This document shows positions 36,085 through 44,911 of a stretch of 64,000 nt of DNA, piece by piece; within the stretch, counting starts at the first letter, position 1, and each line of letters begins with the position of its first letter. The stretch lies in NCBI RefSeq assembly GCF_008629675.1, contig NZ_VWOX01000002.1, positions 434,001 to 498,000 of the forward strand, given 5' to 3'. The notes under the pieces are model-generated. The model made no database searches, was not told the origin of the DNA, and saw only the letters and a list, made by a program, of their open reading frames with translations. A program made the translations under genes and the position numbers. Source of the stretch: Roseiconus nitratireducens. GTDB taxonomy: Bacteria; Planctomycetota; Planctomycetia; Pirellulales; Pirellulaceae.

Positions 36085-37283
36085 CCACGGTCGTGATCAT
36101 GATGGTTTGGTTGGTCGCCTTAGCCGTCTCGCTTCCTTTGCTGGTCGTGACGGTCCAATGTGTGTTGGCGATGCTTCCGGGACGGTCGTTGCCGAGGGGC
36201 GAACGCGATTCAATCGGTGTCCTGATTCCGGCACACAACGAAGCCGGTGCCATCCAGAGAACCGTTCAAAACATTCGCGAACAAATGCTGGCCGATGATC
36301 GCCTGCTGGTGATCGCCGACAACTGCTCCGACAATACCGCGCCACTCGCTGGCGAAGCGGGAGCGGAGGTGATCGAGAGAAACGACCCGGACCGGCGGGG
36401 CAAGGGATTTGCATTGGATGCAGGAATTCGAGCTCTCGCCGGCTCACCGCCTGGTACGGTGATCATTGTCGACGCGGACTGCCAAGTTGGAAGCGATGCA
36501 TTGGATCGTCTCGCGCGCAGCGTGACCGCGACCGGCCGTCCGGTACAGGCTCGTTATTTGATGCGGATGCCCGCCGACAGCAGCCCAGAATCCGCGGTGT
36601 CGGTATTCGCATTTCTGGTGAAGAATTGGGTGCGTGCCCGAGCGATGCAGCGACTGAACCTGCCGATCCTGTTGACCGGGACGGGAATGGCTTTCCCCTG
36701 GACGGTCATTGAGAAAGCTCCGTTGGCCTCGGGGGAGATCGTTGAGGACTTGGCACTCGGACTGTTGCTGACTCGACGCGGATCCGCTCCAAGCTTTTGC
36801 GAGGAGGCTCACGTCTGGAGCGAGTTGCCGGTTGGAGCCGCCGCGGCCATTGAACAGCGGACGCGGTGGGAACATGGCTACCTTGCATGCATGATCCGCG
36901 AGATCCCTCGCCTGCTCCGCGATGCCGTCGTCCGTCTCAAGCCCCATTTGGCGTTGGTCGCCATTGATTTGATGGTGCCGCCGCTGTCACTGCTCGCAAT
37001 CGTTTCGCTTCTCGGCTGGGCAATCACGGGTGCGTTGTTCATCTGGGCCGGAACGTCTGCCCCGTTTTGGATTCTCACCACGATTGGATTTGCGGCGGTC
37101 CTCAGCATCTTGATGGCCTATTTCCGATTCGGAAAGCACATCGTTTCCGTGGAAAGTCTTCGACGAACCCCCGGCTACGTGCTTGGGAAACTGGGAATTT
37201 ACCGACGGCTATTTGGTCGCCGTCAGACGCACTGGGTCCGAACACAACGGGAAGCGGAGCGACACGGCGAAGGTGAACTTTGA
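36081..37283 (+). CDS. Polytopic glycosyltransferase family 2 (cellulose/NAG-synthase-like fold)
   Basis: This 400-residue membrane transferase has one N-terminal helix (VIMMVWLVALAVSLPLLVV), then the GT-A domain with IGVLIPAHNEAGAIQRTV, VIADNCSDNT, the metal site IIVDADCQVGSDA and GEIVEDLALGLLLTRRG, and EQRTRWEHGY, the Q-x-x-R-W acceptor motif. Two or three C-terminal helices follow near residues 300-350. The architecture matches processive or single-step inner-membrane transferases such as NAG or hyaluronan-synthase relatives. It is coupled at both ends (ATGA before, TTGA overlap after if the next gene uses TTG). Confidence 0.87.
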   Translation: MTTVVIMMVWLVALAVSLPLLVVTVQCVLAMLPGRSLPRGERDSIGVLIPAHNEAGAIQRTVQNIREQMLADDRLLVIADNCSDNTAPLAGEAGAEVIERNDPDRRGKGFALDAGIRALAGSPPGTVIIVDADCQVGSDALDRLARSVTATGRPVQARYLMRMPADSSPESAVSVFAFLVKNWVRARAMQRLNLPILLTGTGMAFPWTVIEKAPLASGEIVEDLALGLLLTRRGSAPSFCEEAHVWSELPVGAAAAIEQRTRWEHGYLACMIREIPRLLRDAVVRLKPHLALVAIDLMVPPLSLLAIVSLLGWAITGALFIWAGTSAPFWILTTIGFAAVLSILMAYFRFGKHIVSVESLRRTPGYVLGKLGIYRRLFGRRQTHWVRTQREAERHGEGEL

Positions 37284-37339
37284 ACGGTCAAAATCCGCCC
37301 CCGACCGCACACGCCCCCAGGGCATTTGAATCGAAATCG

Positions 37340-38683
37340 ATGACACGCGTTTTATTGATTGCCGAAGCGTGCAACCCGCAAATGGTCAGCGTCCCGTTGG
37401 TCGGCTGGTCGCATGTCGACGCGGTGCGAAAGCTGCCGGATATTGATGCGTTGATCGTGACGCAGGTCCGTAATCGGGAAGCACTCCTGCAAGCAGGACT
37501 TCGCGAGGACACCGATTTCGTCGCCATCGACTCGGAAAGAATTGCCAAACCGGCGTGGAAAGCCGCCTCGCTCTTACGCGGAGGTTCAAACAAGGGTTGG
37601 ACGACGGTGACGGCGATCGCAACACTCACCTATCCGTACTTTGAGAATCTGATTTGGAAGCGTTTTGGGTCGCAGATTCAGGACGGATCGTTTGATCTGG
37701 TGCATCGCGTCACTCCGCTTTCGCCGACGGCACCCAGCCGATTGGCCCATCGTTGCAGACGCGCGAAGGTGCCATTCGTGCTGGGCCCGCTGAATGGCGG
37801 CGTTCCGTGGCCAAAACAATTTGATGCGGCGCGGCGCCGGGAACGAGAATGGTTGTCCTACGTCCGCAGCGGTTACAAGTTGCTTCCCGGCTACCGACAA
37901 ACACGTCGCGACGCGGCCGCTTTGATGATTGGATCGCAAGACACCTGGCAACAGGTCCCGCAGGAGTATCGCGAAAAATGCGTTTACATTCCGGAAAACG
38001 GCATCGATCCGGATCGATTTAGCGGTCGCAGGAACCGTCAAGCGGAGCAACCGTTGCGTTTGGTGTTCCTGGGCCGGTTGGTACCTTACAAGGGCGCCGA
38101 CATGGTGATCGAAGCTGCTGCCGATTTGATTCGCAGCGAACAGGCCGTCTTGACCATCGTCGGCGACGGGCCAGAACGCGAGACCCTGGAACGACAGGCA
38201 GAGATGCTAGGAATCGGAAATGGGGTCCGATTTGTCGGCCGCGTGCCCCACGAAGCCGTCCAACAGCATTTGATCGAATCGGATCTGTTCGTGTTCCCAA
38301 GCATTCGAGAGTTTGGGGGCGCCGTCGCGTTGGAAGCCATGGCCGTGGGCTTGGTTCCGCTGGTCGTTCGGTACGGCGGTTTGGCGGAACTTGTCACGGA
38401 CCAAACGGGTTTCACCGTCGAGATCGGATCCCGACAGGAGATCATCCAGCAACTCCGACCGGTGCTGGAGCGGGTCGCGGCGGATCCTTCCTTGATCGAA
38501 ACACGTTCACAAGCTGCTCACCAACGTGCGATGGAATGGTTTTCCTGGGAGGCGAAAGCGCGCCAGGTCCGGGAAGTCTATCGCTGGGTGCTGGGACAGC
38601 GGTCGGAAAAACCCGACTGGGGCATGCCGTTTCCGGATGTGGAAAACGTCTCGTCGCCGAAAGCGGTCCGACAGCAAGCATGA
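37340..38683 (+). CDS. Glycosyltransferase family 4
   Basis: This 447-residue GT-B enzyme starts MTRVLLIAEACNPQMVSVPL. Middle landmarks are HRVTPLSPTAPSRLA and FVLGPLNGGVPWPK, the latter a recurrent sequence in one GT4 subgroup. The donor half has LVFLGRLVPYKGADMVIEAA and FPSIREFGGAVALEAMAVG with the Glu pair in a GG-spaced form. A TTG at 37280, with GAAGGTGA upstream and overlapping the previous stop, would add 20 polar residues and may be the true start. It is the last transferase of the operon. Confidence 0.86.
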   Translation: MTRVLLIAEACNPQMVSVPLVGWSHVDAVRKLPDIDALIVTQVRNREALLQAGLREDTDFVAIDSERIAKPAWKAASLLRGGSNKGWTTVTAIATLTYPYFENLIWKRFGSQIQDGSFDLVHRVTPLSPTAPSRLAHRCRRAKVPFVLGPLNGGVPWPKQFDAARRREREWLSYVRSGYKLLPGYRQTRRDAAALMIGSQDTWQQVPQEYREKCVYIPENGIDPDRFSGRRNRQAEQPLRLVFLGRLVPYKGADMVIEAAADLIRSEQAVLTIVGDGPERETLERQAEMLGIGNGVRFVGRVPHEAVQQHLIESDLFVFPSIREFGGAVALEAMAVGLVPLVVRYGGLAELVTDQTGFTVEIGSRQEIIQQLRPVLERVAADPSLIETRSQAAHQRAMEWFSWEAKARQVREVYRWVLGQRSEKPDWGMPFPDVENVSSPKAVRQQA

Positions 38684-38758
38684 TCGTCTGTTGCGGTCCG
38701 TTACTATCATCCGACGATTCCGGCACAGCGCGGACATCGGTTGGCGTAGGGGGATAGC

Positions 38759-40180
38759 GTGTCGGCCCTGATGATCGACGAAATCTCCTTGGTAACGGCG
38801 GCCTGGATCGCCTGGATCCTGCTGGGCATCGTCTGGTTTTTCACGATGCGTGCCAGCTTGGCGGTCCCCGTTTGTGTCTGCGGAGCGATGGTGTTTCTGC
38901 CAAACCTTTCGACCGGGTTGGTGGTCGCCCCGCAATTCTTGGACTTCGAACTGACCAAACCCCATGCCGGATCCCTGGCAGTTCTTCTGGGGTCGGGATG
39001 TCGTGCGTTGTGGAACCTGCTGGATTCGGACCACACACCCGAACCGCGTCGAACGGTTGTAAAGTCTTCCTGGCTGTTCGACCTGCCCATGGTTGCCTGG
39101 GTGTTAATGCCCATGGTCACCGCGTGGCACAACGGTTCCCCGTTCGGTTCCACCGGAGTTGCTTTCTCAATCGACCACGCGTTGCACTGGGGGGTTCCGT
39201 ACGCGAGTGCTCGACTGACATTTCGCGACTTCCGATCTCAAATCGATCTGCTGATGGTGATCGCCGGACTGGGCGTTCTGCTGGTCCCGATGTGCTTGTA
39301 CGAGATGATTGTCGGACCGGAGCGGTACCTGCAAGTGCTGCTGTTCGGTGCCGACGTCCCATCGGAGGGACACGCCTGGCGACTGGGTGGTTGGCGTCCT
39401 CACGTCATGTTCGGCAACGGGATCCGCTTGGGGCGATGGATGTGCGTCGCGACGTTGGCTTGTTTGACGCTCTGCCTGACGTTGAATCGTTACCGGCTAA
39501 GATTCCTGGGCGAGTCATTTGATCTGGGCACCAGGAGTGGCTGGATCGCCTTGGTACTACTTGCGCCAACCACGCTGCTGTGTCGGTCATTCAGCTGGAT
39601 CTATTTGGGCTTTGCGGGGGCACCCATCCTGCTGGCCACTCGACGACTTCCTCGGTTGGTCGGCGTTCTGCTTCTGTGCGCAATACCGATAGCGAGCTAC
39701 GGCGTGATGGCAATCCGATTGATGGATGCCGTTGACGTGCAACCGATCCTGTCCACGGTCGAACGAGCCAATCAGCGGATCGCCAAATCATGGGCGTTTC
39801 GATTGCAGAGCGAACGGGTCTACATCGATATGACACTGGACTCGCCCTACCGTTGGTTCGGTTCAAACACGCTGCCGAACCGCAACAAGTATCCGTACTA
39901 CAGCGACCAGCGTTACATGATGGCCCTGCGGAACTTCGGCCTGGTCGGACTTGGGACCTGGTCACTCACCCTGATTGCACCGTTTGTGGGCGGCGTGATT
40001 GCTTTGCTTCGCATCCCGCCCGGTGAAGGAGCGCACCAGTGCGTGCTTTCCTACTTCTTGCTGATCGTTGCGCTCGTCTTCTGGGATTGCTTACTGAATG
40101 CGTTCGTCAATCCCGTCTTCTACCTGTCCGCGGGACTGCTGGTGTCTGCCTACGCCAGCAGCTTTGTCCGGGCCCGCTAG
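38759..40180 (+). CDS. O-antigen polymerase/ligase-like membrane protein, copy 2
   Basis: This 473-residue protein has about 10-12 membrane helices and a polar late loop (about residues 320-385, with NQRIAKSWAFRLQSERVYI and GSNTLPNRNKYPYYSDQRY). It is a paralogue of the gene at 18531, sharing PMCLYEMIVGPERYLQVLLFG and RLGGWRPHVMFGNGIRLG with the corresponding YRP...MQHG section there. A GTG start at 38759 has a strong AGGGGG site; an ATG four codons later is the alternative. It closes the operon, so the two copies bracket the transferase genes. Confidence 0.8.
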   Translation: MSALMIDEISLVTAAWIAWILLGIVWFFTMRASLAVPVCVCGAMVFLPNLSTGLVVAPQFLDFELTKPHAGSLAVLLGSGCRALWNLLDSDHTPEPRRTVVKSSWLFDLPMVAWVLMPMVTAWHNGSPFGSTGVAFSIDHALHWGVPYASARLTFRDFRSQIDLLMVIAGLGVLLVPMCLYEMIVGPERYLQVLLFGADVPSEGHAWRLGGWRPHVMFGNGIRLGRWMCVATLACLTLCLTLNRYRLRFLGESFDLGTRSGWIALVLLAPTTLLCRSFSWIYLGFAGAPILLATRRLPRLVGVLLLCAIPIASYGVMAIRLMDAVDVQPILSTVERANQRIAKSWAFRLQSERVYIDMTLDSPYRWFGSNTLPNRNKYPYYSDQRYMMALRNFGLVGLGTWSLTLIAPFVGGVIALLRIPPGEGAHQCVLSYFLLIVALVFWDCLLNAFVNPVFYLSAGLLVSAYASSFVRAR

Positions 40181-40272
40181 AAATCCGCGGCTAACGCCAC
40201 GCACCTCACGCAAAGTCTCGCTGTCCAGCGGGTACATCGTGCGTCGGCGCGGCGAGTAACGCCCCGCTGTTT

Positions 40273-40530
40273 CTAGCGCTGGTTCTCTTCTCCAGCCCGC
40301 TTCGTTCGTTGCAAAATGATCGCCAAGCCGACCACGCCGATCAGTGCGGCGGTCGCCAGGACGATCGGCAACAGCGCTAGGTCACCTTCCAAGCCCGCAG
40401 CGTGTTGATGCGGCAGAACACTCGAATGCGCGGAAGCCGTGGCGGGACAGAGGCAGGCCATGACGACGGAAAGTCCTGTCGCGGTGCGGCTGATTCGATT
40501 GGACGGCGATGAAGTGGCGGATGGCTTCAT
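40273..40530 (-). CDS. Small exported protein with a C-terminal membrane helix
   Basis: This 85-residue protein has a signal peptide ending in ATASA, a short His-containing segment (HSSVLPHQHAAGLEGD), one membrane helix (LLPIVLATAALIGVVGLAII) and a basic cytoplasmic end. The result would be a single-span protein with a 20-residue outside loop holding three His residues. No family is recognised. It is 80 bp downstream of larB on the same strand, so a link to nickel handling is conceivable, but unsupported beyond position. Confidence 0.6.
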   Translation of the reverse strand: MKPSATSSPSNRISRTATGLSVVMACLCPATASAHSSVLPHQHAAGLEGDLALLPIVLATAALIGVVGLAIILQRTKRAGEENQR

Positions 40531-40609
40531 GGTGCGATGATCTAAGCGATGTTGAGGTGATGTTGGATGGGACGCCCAGGTGCACTATACAGCATCCCCG
40601 TCACCTTGA

Positions 40610-41344
40610 TCAGTCCGCTTGAACCTCTCGGGAAGGTTGATTCGCAACGCCTTTCACGGCCGGCTCCGAAACCGACGGGCCCGGTGGTCCGTCCAATTCT
40701 GATGGACGTCCTGCGATCTGGCGAAGGATTCGTTGAGCCGCCATCGCGGCGCCGCAGCCATTGTCGATATTCATCACCATGATGCCGGAAGCGCAACTGG
40801 CCAACATTCCATGCAGTGCCGCGTGGCCTCCGGCGGCAACGCCATAGCCCACACTGGTTGGGACCGCAATGATTGGTTGCGGCATCAACCCACCCAGGAC
40901 GGACGCCAAGGCACCTTCAAATCCCGCGCAACAGATCAAGACGTTGCAAGCGGTCAGGGCATCCCGATGGGCCATCAGACGGTGTATCCCCGCCACGCCG
41001 CAATCCCCAAATTCTCGAGTCTGGCAACCCAGGAACCGTAGCGTTACAAGCGACTCCTTTGCGACCGACGCGTCCGAACTACCCGCGTACACGACGCCGA
41101 TCAAACCGGCGATCGGCGACTTGGGACGCTGCATGCGCAGCAGGGTGCGGGCAACCGGATCGTACTCACCTTCGATTCCCCGCACCTGCTCGGCTTGGCA
41201 ACGGGTGATCAACAGATTGACGCCCCGGGATTCGTACTGACGCGATATTTCCTGGAGCTGCGTCGCAGACTTACTCTCGCCATACACGATTTCCGGCACG
41301 CCGATCCGAGCGTCACGGCCAAAATCCAAGTCGATATCGTGCAT
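40610..41344 (-). CDS. larB: LarB, pyridinium carboxylase for nickel-pincer cofactor
   Basis: This 244-residue protein of the PurE-like family carboxylates and hydrolyses nicotinic acid adenine dinucleotide in the first step of nickel-pincer nucleotide synthesis. Visible signatures are LDFGRDARIGVPEIVYGESKS, IGVVYAGSSDASVAKES, LICCAGFEGALASVLGG and VGYGVAAGGHAALHGMLASC. The usual N-terminal helical region of about 35 residues is missing: the ATG at 41344 starts directly at the DFGR segment, one base after the larE stop. A longer frame upstream encodes no LarB-like residues. A Ser/Pro-rich tail of about 30 residues is added at the C-terminus. Confidence 0.9.
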   Translation of the reverse strand: MHDIDLDFGRDARIGVPEIVYGESKSATQLQEISRQYESRGVNLLITRCQAEQVRGIEGEYDPVARTLLRMQRPKSPIAGLIGVVYAGSSDASVAKESLVTLRFLGCQTREFGDCGVAGIHRLMAHRDALTACNVLICCAGFEGALASVLGGLMPQPIIAVPTSVGYGVAAGGHAALHGMLASCASGIMVMNIDNGCGAAMAAQRILRQIAGRPSELDGPPGPSVSEPAVKGVANQPSREVQAD

Positions 41345-41345
41345 C

Positions 41346-42203
41346 TCAGTTCGACGCCTTGCCGATCTCGCGGTTGAGCTTGCCGGAAACGAAGCCTTCC
41401 GGATCCAGCATCGCTGCGGTGAATCCGAGACCCAGCAGCTTCCGGTGAATTTCGGACCAGCACGCGACCAAGTCGCCCATTCGGGTGCTGGGGACTTCGA
41501 CACTTGCCGCCGTTCCCTGATGTCGAACGCGACAAATCGGGAATCCCGCCGCGGCCAAGACATCTTCCGCAGCTTCAATACGCGCGAGCTTTTCCGGCGT
41601 GACCGGTTGGCCGTACGGAATTCGAGAACTCAAACAGGGACTGGCCGGTTTGTCCCACACCTCTAGCCCGTGCTCTCGGGCAAGTTCACGAATCAATCTT
41701 TTGCCGATCCCGCATTCCAGCAATGGGTGTCGGACCGCCGCTTGCTCGGCGGCCAACAATCCGGGACGGTAATCGCCTCGATCGTCCAAGTTGGCTCCGC
41801 TGCAAATCCAAACGTCGCGCGGGATCTCCACCAATTTCGAGATCAAGGTTTGGTAGAGCGTCTTCTTGCAGTGGAAGCATCGGTCCGGCGAATTCCGGAC
41901 GTAAGACGGGTCTTGAATCTCCTGAGTTTCCAGAATTTGCAAGGGGATACCGTGCTCTGCACAGAATCGCTCCGCAATCTGCAAGTCACTCCTCTTCAGG
42001 CTAGGCGAATCGGCAACCCAAGCGGTGCAGCGCCCCGGTCCCAACACCCGCCGCGACCAAAACGCCACCAACGCCGAGTCGACGCCGCCAGAGAATGCGA
42101 CGGCCGCCTCCGGACAGCGGTCAAACCACCGGTCCAAACGTGCGCAGGCTTCGCGTCGATCTTGCGAAGGGATCGTGAGTGACAGGACAACCGGGTTCGA
42201 CAC
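41346..42203 (-). CDS. larE: LarE, sulfur insertase of nickel-pincer cofactor synthesis
   Basis: This 285-residue ATP-dependent enzyme is of the PP-loop family, with VAFSGGVDSALVAF (SGGxDS, residues 38-43). It adenylates and then sulfurates the LarB product. SPDRCFHCKKTLYQTL and KPASPCLSSRIPYG are family signatures; the Cys in SPCLSSR corresponds to the sacrificial Cys176 of Lactobacillus LarE, and the extra CxxC suggests the cluster-using subclass, an inference. The GTG at 42203 is chosen by family length; the frame is open 96 bp further upstream, with a signal-peptide-like stretch thought spurious. larB follows by one base. Neither larA nor larC is in view. Confidence 0.9.
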   Translation of the reverse strand: MSNPVVLSLTIPSQDRREACARLDRWFDRCPEAAVAFSGGVDSALVAFWSRRVLGPGRCTAWVADSPSLKRSDLQIAERFCAEHGIPLQILETQEIQDPSYVRNSPDRCFHCKKTLYQTLISKLVEIPRDVWICSGANLDDRGDYRPGLLAAEQAAVRHPLLECGIGKRLIRELAREHGLEVWDKPASPCLSSRIPYGQPVTPEKLARIEAAEDVLAAAGFPICRVRHQGTAASVEVPSTRMGDLVACWSEIHRKLLGLGFTAAMLDPEGFVSGKLNREIGKASN

Positions 42204-42345
42204 GGCAGCAACGTTTGGAAGGGAACACGCCGACAATCCGGCGGCAAGCGGGGCGAGGCACGCCCACAGAGAGCATCTCACACACCCAAAAAATGTCAAC
42301 CAATCCGGCGTCTTATCAAGTCAGTCGTTATTCGTCGAATTTCCC

Positions 42346-42414
42346 GGGTGGCACCGCTGCCATCGATCCAATTGGTGGATGGCACCATCTGTAGACTGGT
42401 GGGTGGCACCATTC
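42346..42414. repeat. Three imperfect GGTGGCACC direct repeats
   Basis: GGGTGGCACCGCTGC (42346-42360), GGTGGATGGCACCATCT (42374-42390) and GGTGGGTGGCACCATTC (42398-42414) follow each other, with a related GCACCATTC just after. They lie between the divergent larE and the small membrane protein gene at 42456. Confidence 0.5.
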
Positions 42415-42455
42415 GACTGCACCATTCGTCTCTCGCGATTTCCTCTGCCCAACGG

Positions 42456-42890
42456 ATGACCAAGCTCAATCCCTATTCGCCTCCGCGGCAGGTTGAATCG
42501 GCCGCGCCGCCGGTCCCGGAAACCTCGGTGGTTCCACCCTATCGGGGACTGGCACTCTGCTTCCTGGCGGCTTCCGTCGTCTTCTCGCTCACCTACACCT
42601 GGGTCGATGAAGTCACCGCCAAGACATCCAATGGAGCCTGGCCGATGCTGTTCATCACCTGCTTCTTCGCGGTGCTGGCCGGCTTTTCCACCCGTGATCG
42701 CATCATCGCGCCACTGACCTGTTTCGCCGGCGTCATGTCGGGGGACGTTTTGGCCGGCTTGATCCGCGGATGGGCCTACGCGCAATTGCACCTTTGCGTC
42801 CCCTTAGCGACCGCGTTTTCCGTCCCGGCGCTGGCATCGGCGATCATCGCTCACATGATGGAGCGAAAGCGTCACCAAGCGTCCAAGTGA
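42456..42890 (+). CDS. Small polytopic membrane protein of unknown function
   Basis: This 144-residue protein has a polar Pro-rich N-terminus (MTKLNPYSPPRQVESAAPPV) and four hydrophobic segments (GLALCFLAASVVFSLTY, MLFITCFFAVLAGF, PLTCFAGVMSGDVLAGL, VPLATAFSVPALASAIIA). The C-terminus is basic. The NPY-P start is common among planctomycete membrane proteins with unknown roles. An upstream open frame exists, but the ATG at 42456 gives this normal layout. No function is assigned. Confidence 0.68.
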   Translation: MTKLNPYSPPRQVESAAPPVPETSVVPPYRGLALCFLAASVVFSLTYTWVDEVTAKTSNGAWPMLFITCFFAVLAGFSTRDRIIAPLTCFAGVMSGDVLAGLIRGWAYAQLHLCVPLATAFSVPALASAIIAHMMERKRHQASK

Positions 42891-42985
42891 CGGTGAGCGA
42901 TACGCTAAACTGTCCGCATCAACACTTGCTGCCCGGCCCCTCATCCCGCCGTCCGATCGGAAATCCGCCCCACCCCGAAACCCTT

Positions 42986-44779
42986 ATGAATAACTTTCTC
43001 CGACCACTTTCACATCGACGTGCTCGATGGCTGCTGGTGTTGTTCCTGATCGTCTCATGGCAGGGCAGAGTTCTGCCCGCCGCACCTGCCGTTCGCAATG
43101 TGGAGGGTTGGACCGTACGCATTGACCCGGAACTGTTGGCCGACATGCCAATGGCAGAGCGTTGCCTGAAAGCACTTGCCAATCATCTGCAACGCGTCAC
43201 CTACATCCTGCCGGACTCGAAAGTCGAGCAACTTCGAGACTTCCCTATCTGGATTGACCGGCACAACGAACGCTTGGGCGCGATGCAGTACCACCCGAGC
43301 GAAGATTGGTTGCGAAACAACGGTCACGATCCGGCGTTGGCAAAACACATTCACATCCCGCGCGCCGCTGACTTGCTGGATCGTCGGACTTGGGAAAAAC
43401 ATCCTTATTGCATCCTTCACGAGCTGGCGCACGCCTACCACGACCAGGTACTGGGATTTGATGACCCAGAAATCATGCAGCTGTTTGATCAGGCAAAGGC
43501 GCGTGGAGGATACGAGGATGTCTTGCTGTTCGATGGCCGCAATGTTCCACACTACGCCCTGACCAACCACAAGGAATACTTTGCGGAGTCGACGGAAGCT
43601 TTTTTGGGGGTCAATGATTTTTATCCATTCGTCCGAGCCGAACTGCAGAAGCATGATCCCAGGATGCACGCGCATCTGGTCAAGCTTTGGAGCGATCCCG
43701 CACTACCGACGGAATCCGCCGAAACACGCGAGCAATCCGTCGATCAGTTGCTGCGCGATGCGATTACGGACGGGCAGATGGCTGGCGCGGTGGTGATGAT
43801 GTCCCGGAAAGACAAGGTCATTTTCTCCACCGCCGTCGGGGACGCCCAGACCGTTCCGGTCCGCCGGCCGATGCGTCCCGACACGGTGTTCGACCTTGCC
43901 AGCCTGACCAAACCGGTCGCGACCGCGACATCCATCATGTGCTTGGTCGATCGTGGCCTGGTGGACTTGGACGCGCCGGTCGCCAACTACCTGCCAGAAT
44001 TTGCGACGAATGGAAAAGAGTCCATCACCGTGAAAGACCTGTTGCTGCATCGCGGCGGTTTGATTGCCGACAATTCGCTTTCCGACTACGTCCCCGACGC
44101 GCAACAAGCCTGGGAAAACCTTTGCAAAACAAAACCCTTGGCGGATCCCGGTCAACGCTTCATTTACTCCGATGTCGGATTCATCGTGCTGGGAAAACTG
44201 GTTGAAAAGGTCAGCGGTCAACCGTTGCAACAGTTCGCCGATGAACAGATTTTTGAACCTTTGGGAATGCAGGAAACGGGATACCTGCCGGAGGAGTCGT
44301 TACGGGACCGGGCTGCAACGACCGAAGAAGTTGACGGACGCTGGTTGACCGGCAAGGTTCACGATCCCCGCTCCGCCAGAATGGGCGGCGTGGCGGGTCA
44401 CGCGGGACTTTTTTCCACCGCGGAAGACTTGCTTCGCTACGGACAAGCGATGTGTCATCAAGGTCAGTGGGAAGGAACACGGGTCTTTTCCGTGCAGACG
44501 TATCGGACAATGGTCGCGCCGCGCGACGTCCCGAGGGGCCAACGCGCGTTGGGCTGGGATGTCGAATCCCCCTACTCCTCGAACCGACCGCAACAATTTT
44601 CCCAAACCGCCTTTGGACATGGCGGCTTCACGGGGACCGTCCTGTGGATTGACCCACAGCAGGACTTGGTGTTCGTGTTCCTGAGCAACCGGCTGCATCC
44701 GGACGGAAAAGGCAGCGTGAACCGTCTGGCCGCCAAAGTCGCCGACGCGATCCTTCAAAACGATTCCGCCGACAAGTAG
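42986..44779 (+). CDS. Exported zincin-like plus beta-lactamase-fold fusion
   Basis: This 597-residue exported protein has two catalytic parts. After a signal peptide (RARWLLVLFLIVSW) comes a domain with HELAH (residues 145-149) in YCILHELAHAYHDQVLG and a downstream HKEYFAESTEAF, the pattern of a zinc metallopeptidase with a third acidic ligand. From about residue 250 a class C beta-lactamase/PBP4*-type domain follows, with Ser306-x-x-Lys309 in FDLASLTKP, the Tyr motif FIYSDVGFI and HGGFTG near the end. The second half is the esterase/D-aminopeptidase type. The fusion may act on cell-wall peptides. ATG at 42986. Confidence 0.83.
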   Translation: MNNFLRPLSHRRARWLLVLFLIVSWQGRVLPAAPAVRNVEGWTVRIDPELLADMPMAERCLKALANHLQRVTYILPDSKVEQLRDFPIWIDRHNERLGAMQYHPSEDWLRNNGHDPALAKHIHIPRAADLLDRRTWEKHPYCILHELAHAYHDQVLGFDDPEIMQLFDQAKARGGYEDVLLFDGRNVPHYALTNHKEYFAESTEAFLGVNDFYPFVRAELQKHDPRMHAHLVKLWSDPALPTESAETREQSVDQLLRDAITDGQMAGAVVMMSRKDKVIFSTAVGDAQTVPVRRPMRPDTVFDLASLTKPVATATSIMCLVDRGLVDLDAPVANYLPEFATNGKESITVKDLLLHRGGLIADNSLSDYVPDAQQAWENLCKTKPLADPGQRFIYSDVGFIVLGKLVEKVSGQPLQQFADEQIFEPLGMQETGYLPEESLRDRAATTEEVDGRWLTGKVHDPRSARMGGVAGHAGLFSTAEDLLRYGQAMCHQGQWEGTRVFSVQTYRTMVAPRDVPRGQRALGWDVESPYSSNRPQQFSQTAFGHGGFTGTVLWIDPQQDLVFVFLSNRLHPDGKGSVNRLAAKVADAILQNDSADK

Positions 44780-44911
44780 CAAGACTCAGTTCGGCGTGCA
44801 ATCTTCGTCGGCAGGGCGCAGGTTGACCGCTCCCCGGCGCGTCTGCTCCCCATCTGGCGCCCTCCACCTGGCCCCACCCCAGCTGGCCCTACCCCAGCTA
44901 GCACTGTTCGG

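Noticed and set aside
40226..40269. Possible bidirectional terminator between convergent genes
   Set aside because: CAGCGGG and CCCGCTG pair over only 7 bp with a 30-nt loop and no T-run on either strand.
42204..42299. Signal-peptide-like extension of LarE
   Set aside because: LarE is cytoplasmic and the family length fits the GTG at 42203; the hydrophobic stretch is read from a TTG in non-coding DNA.
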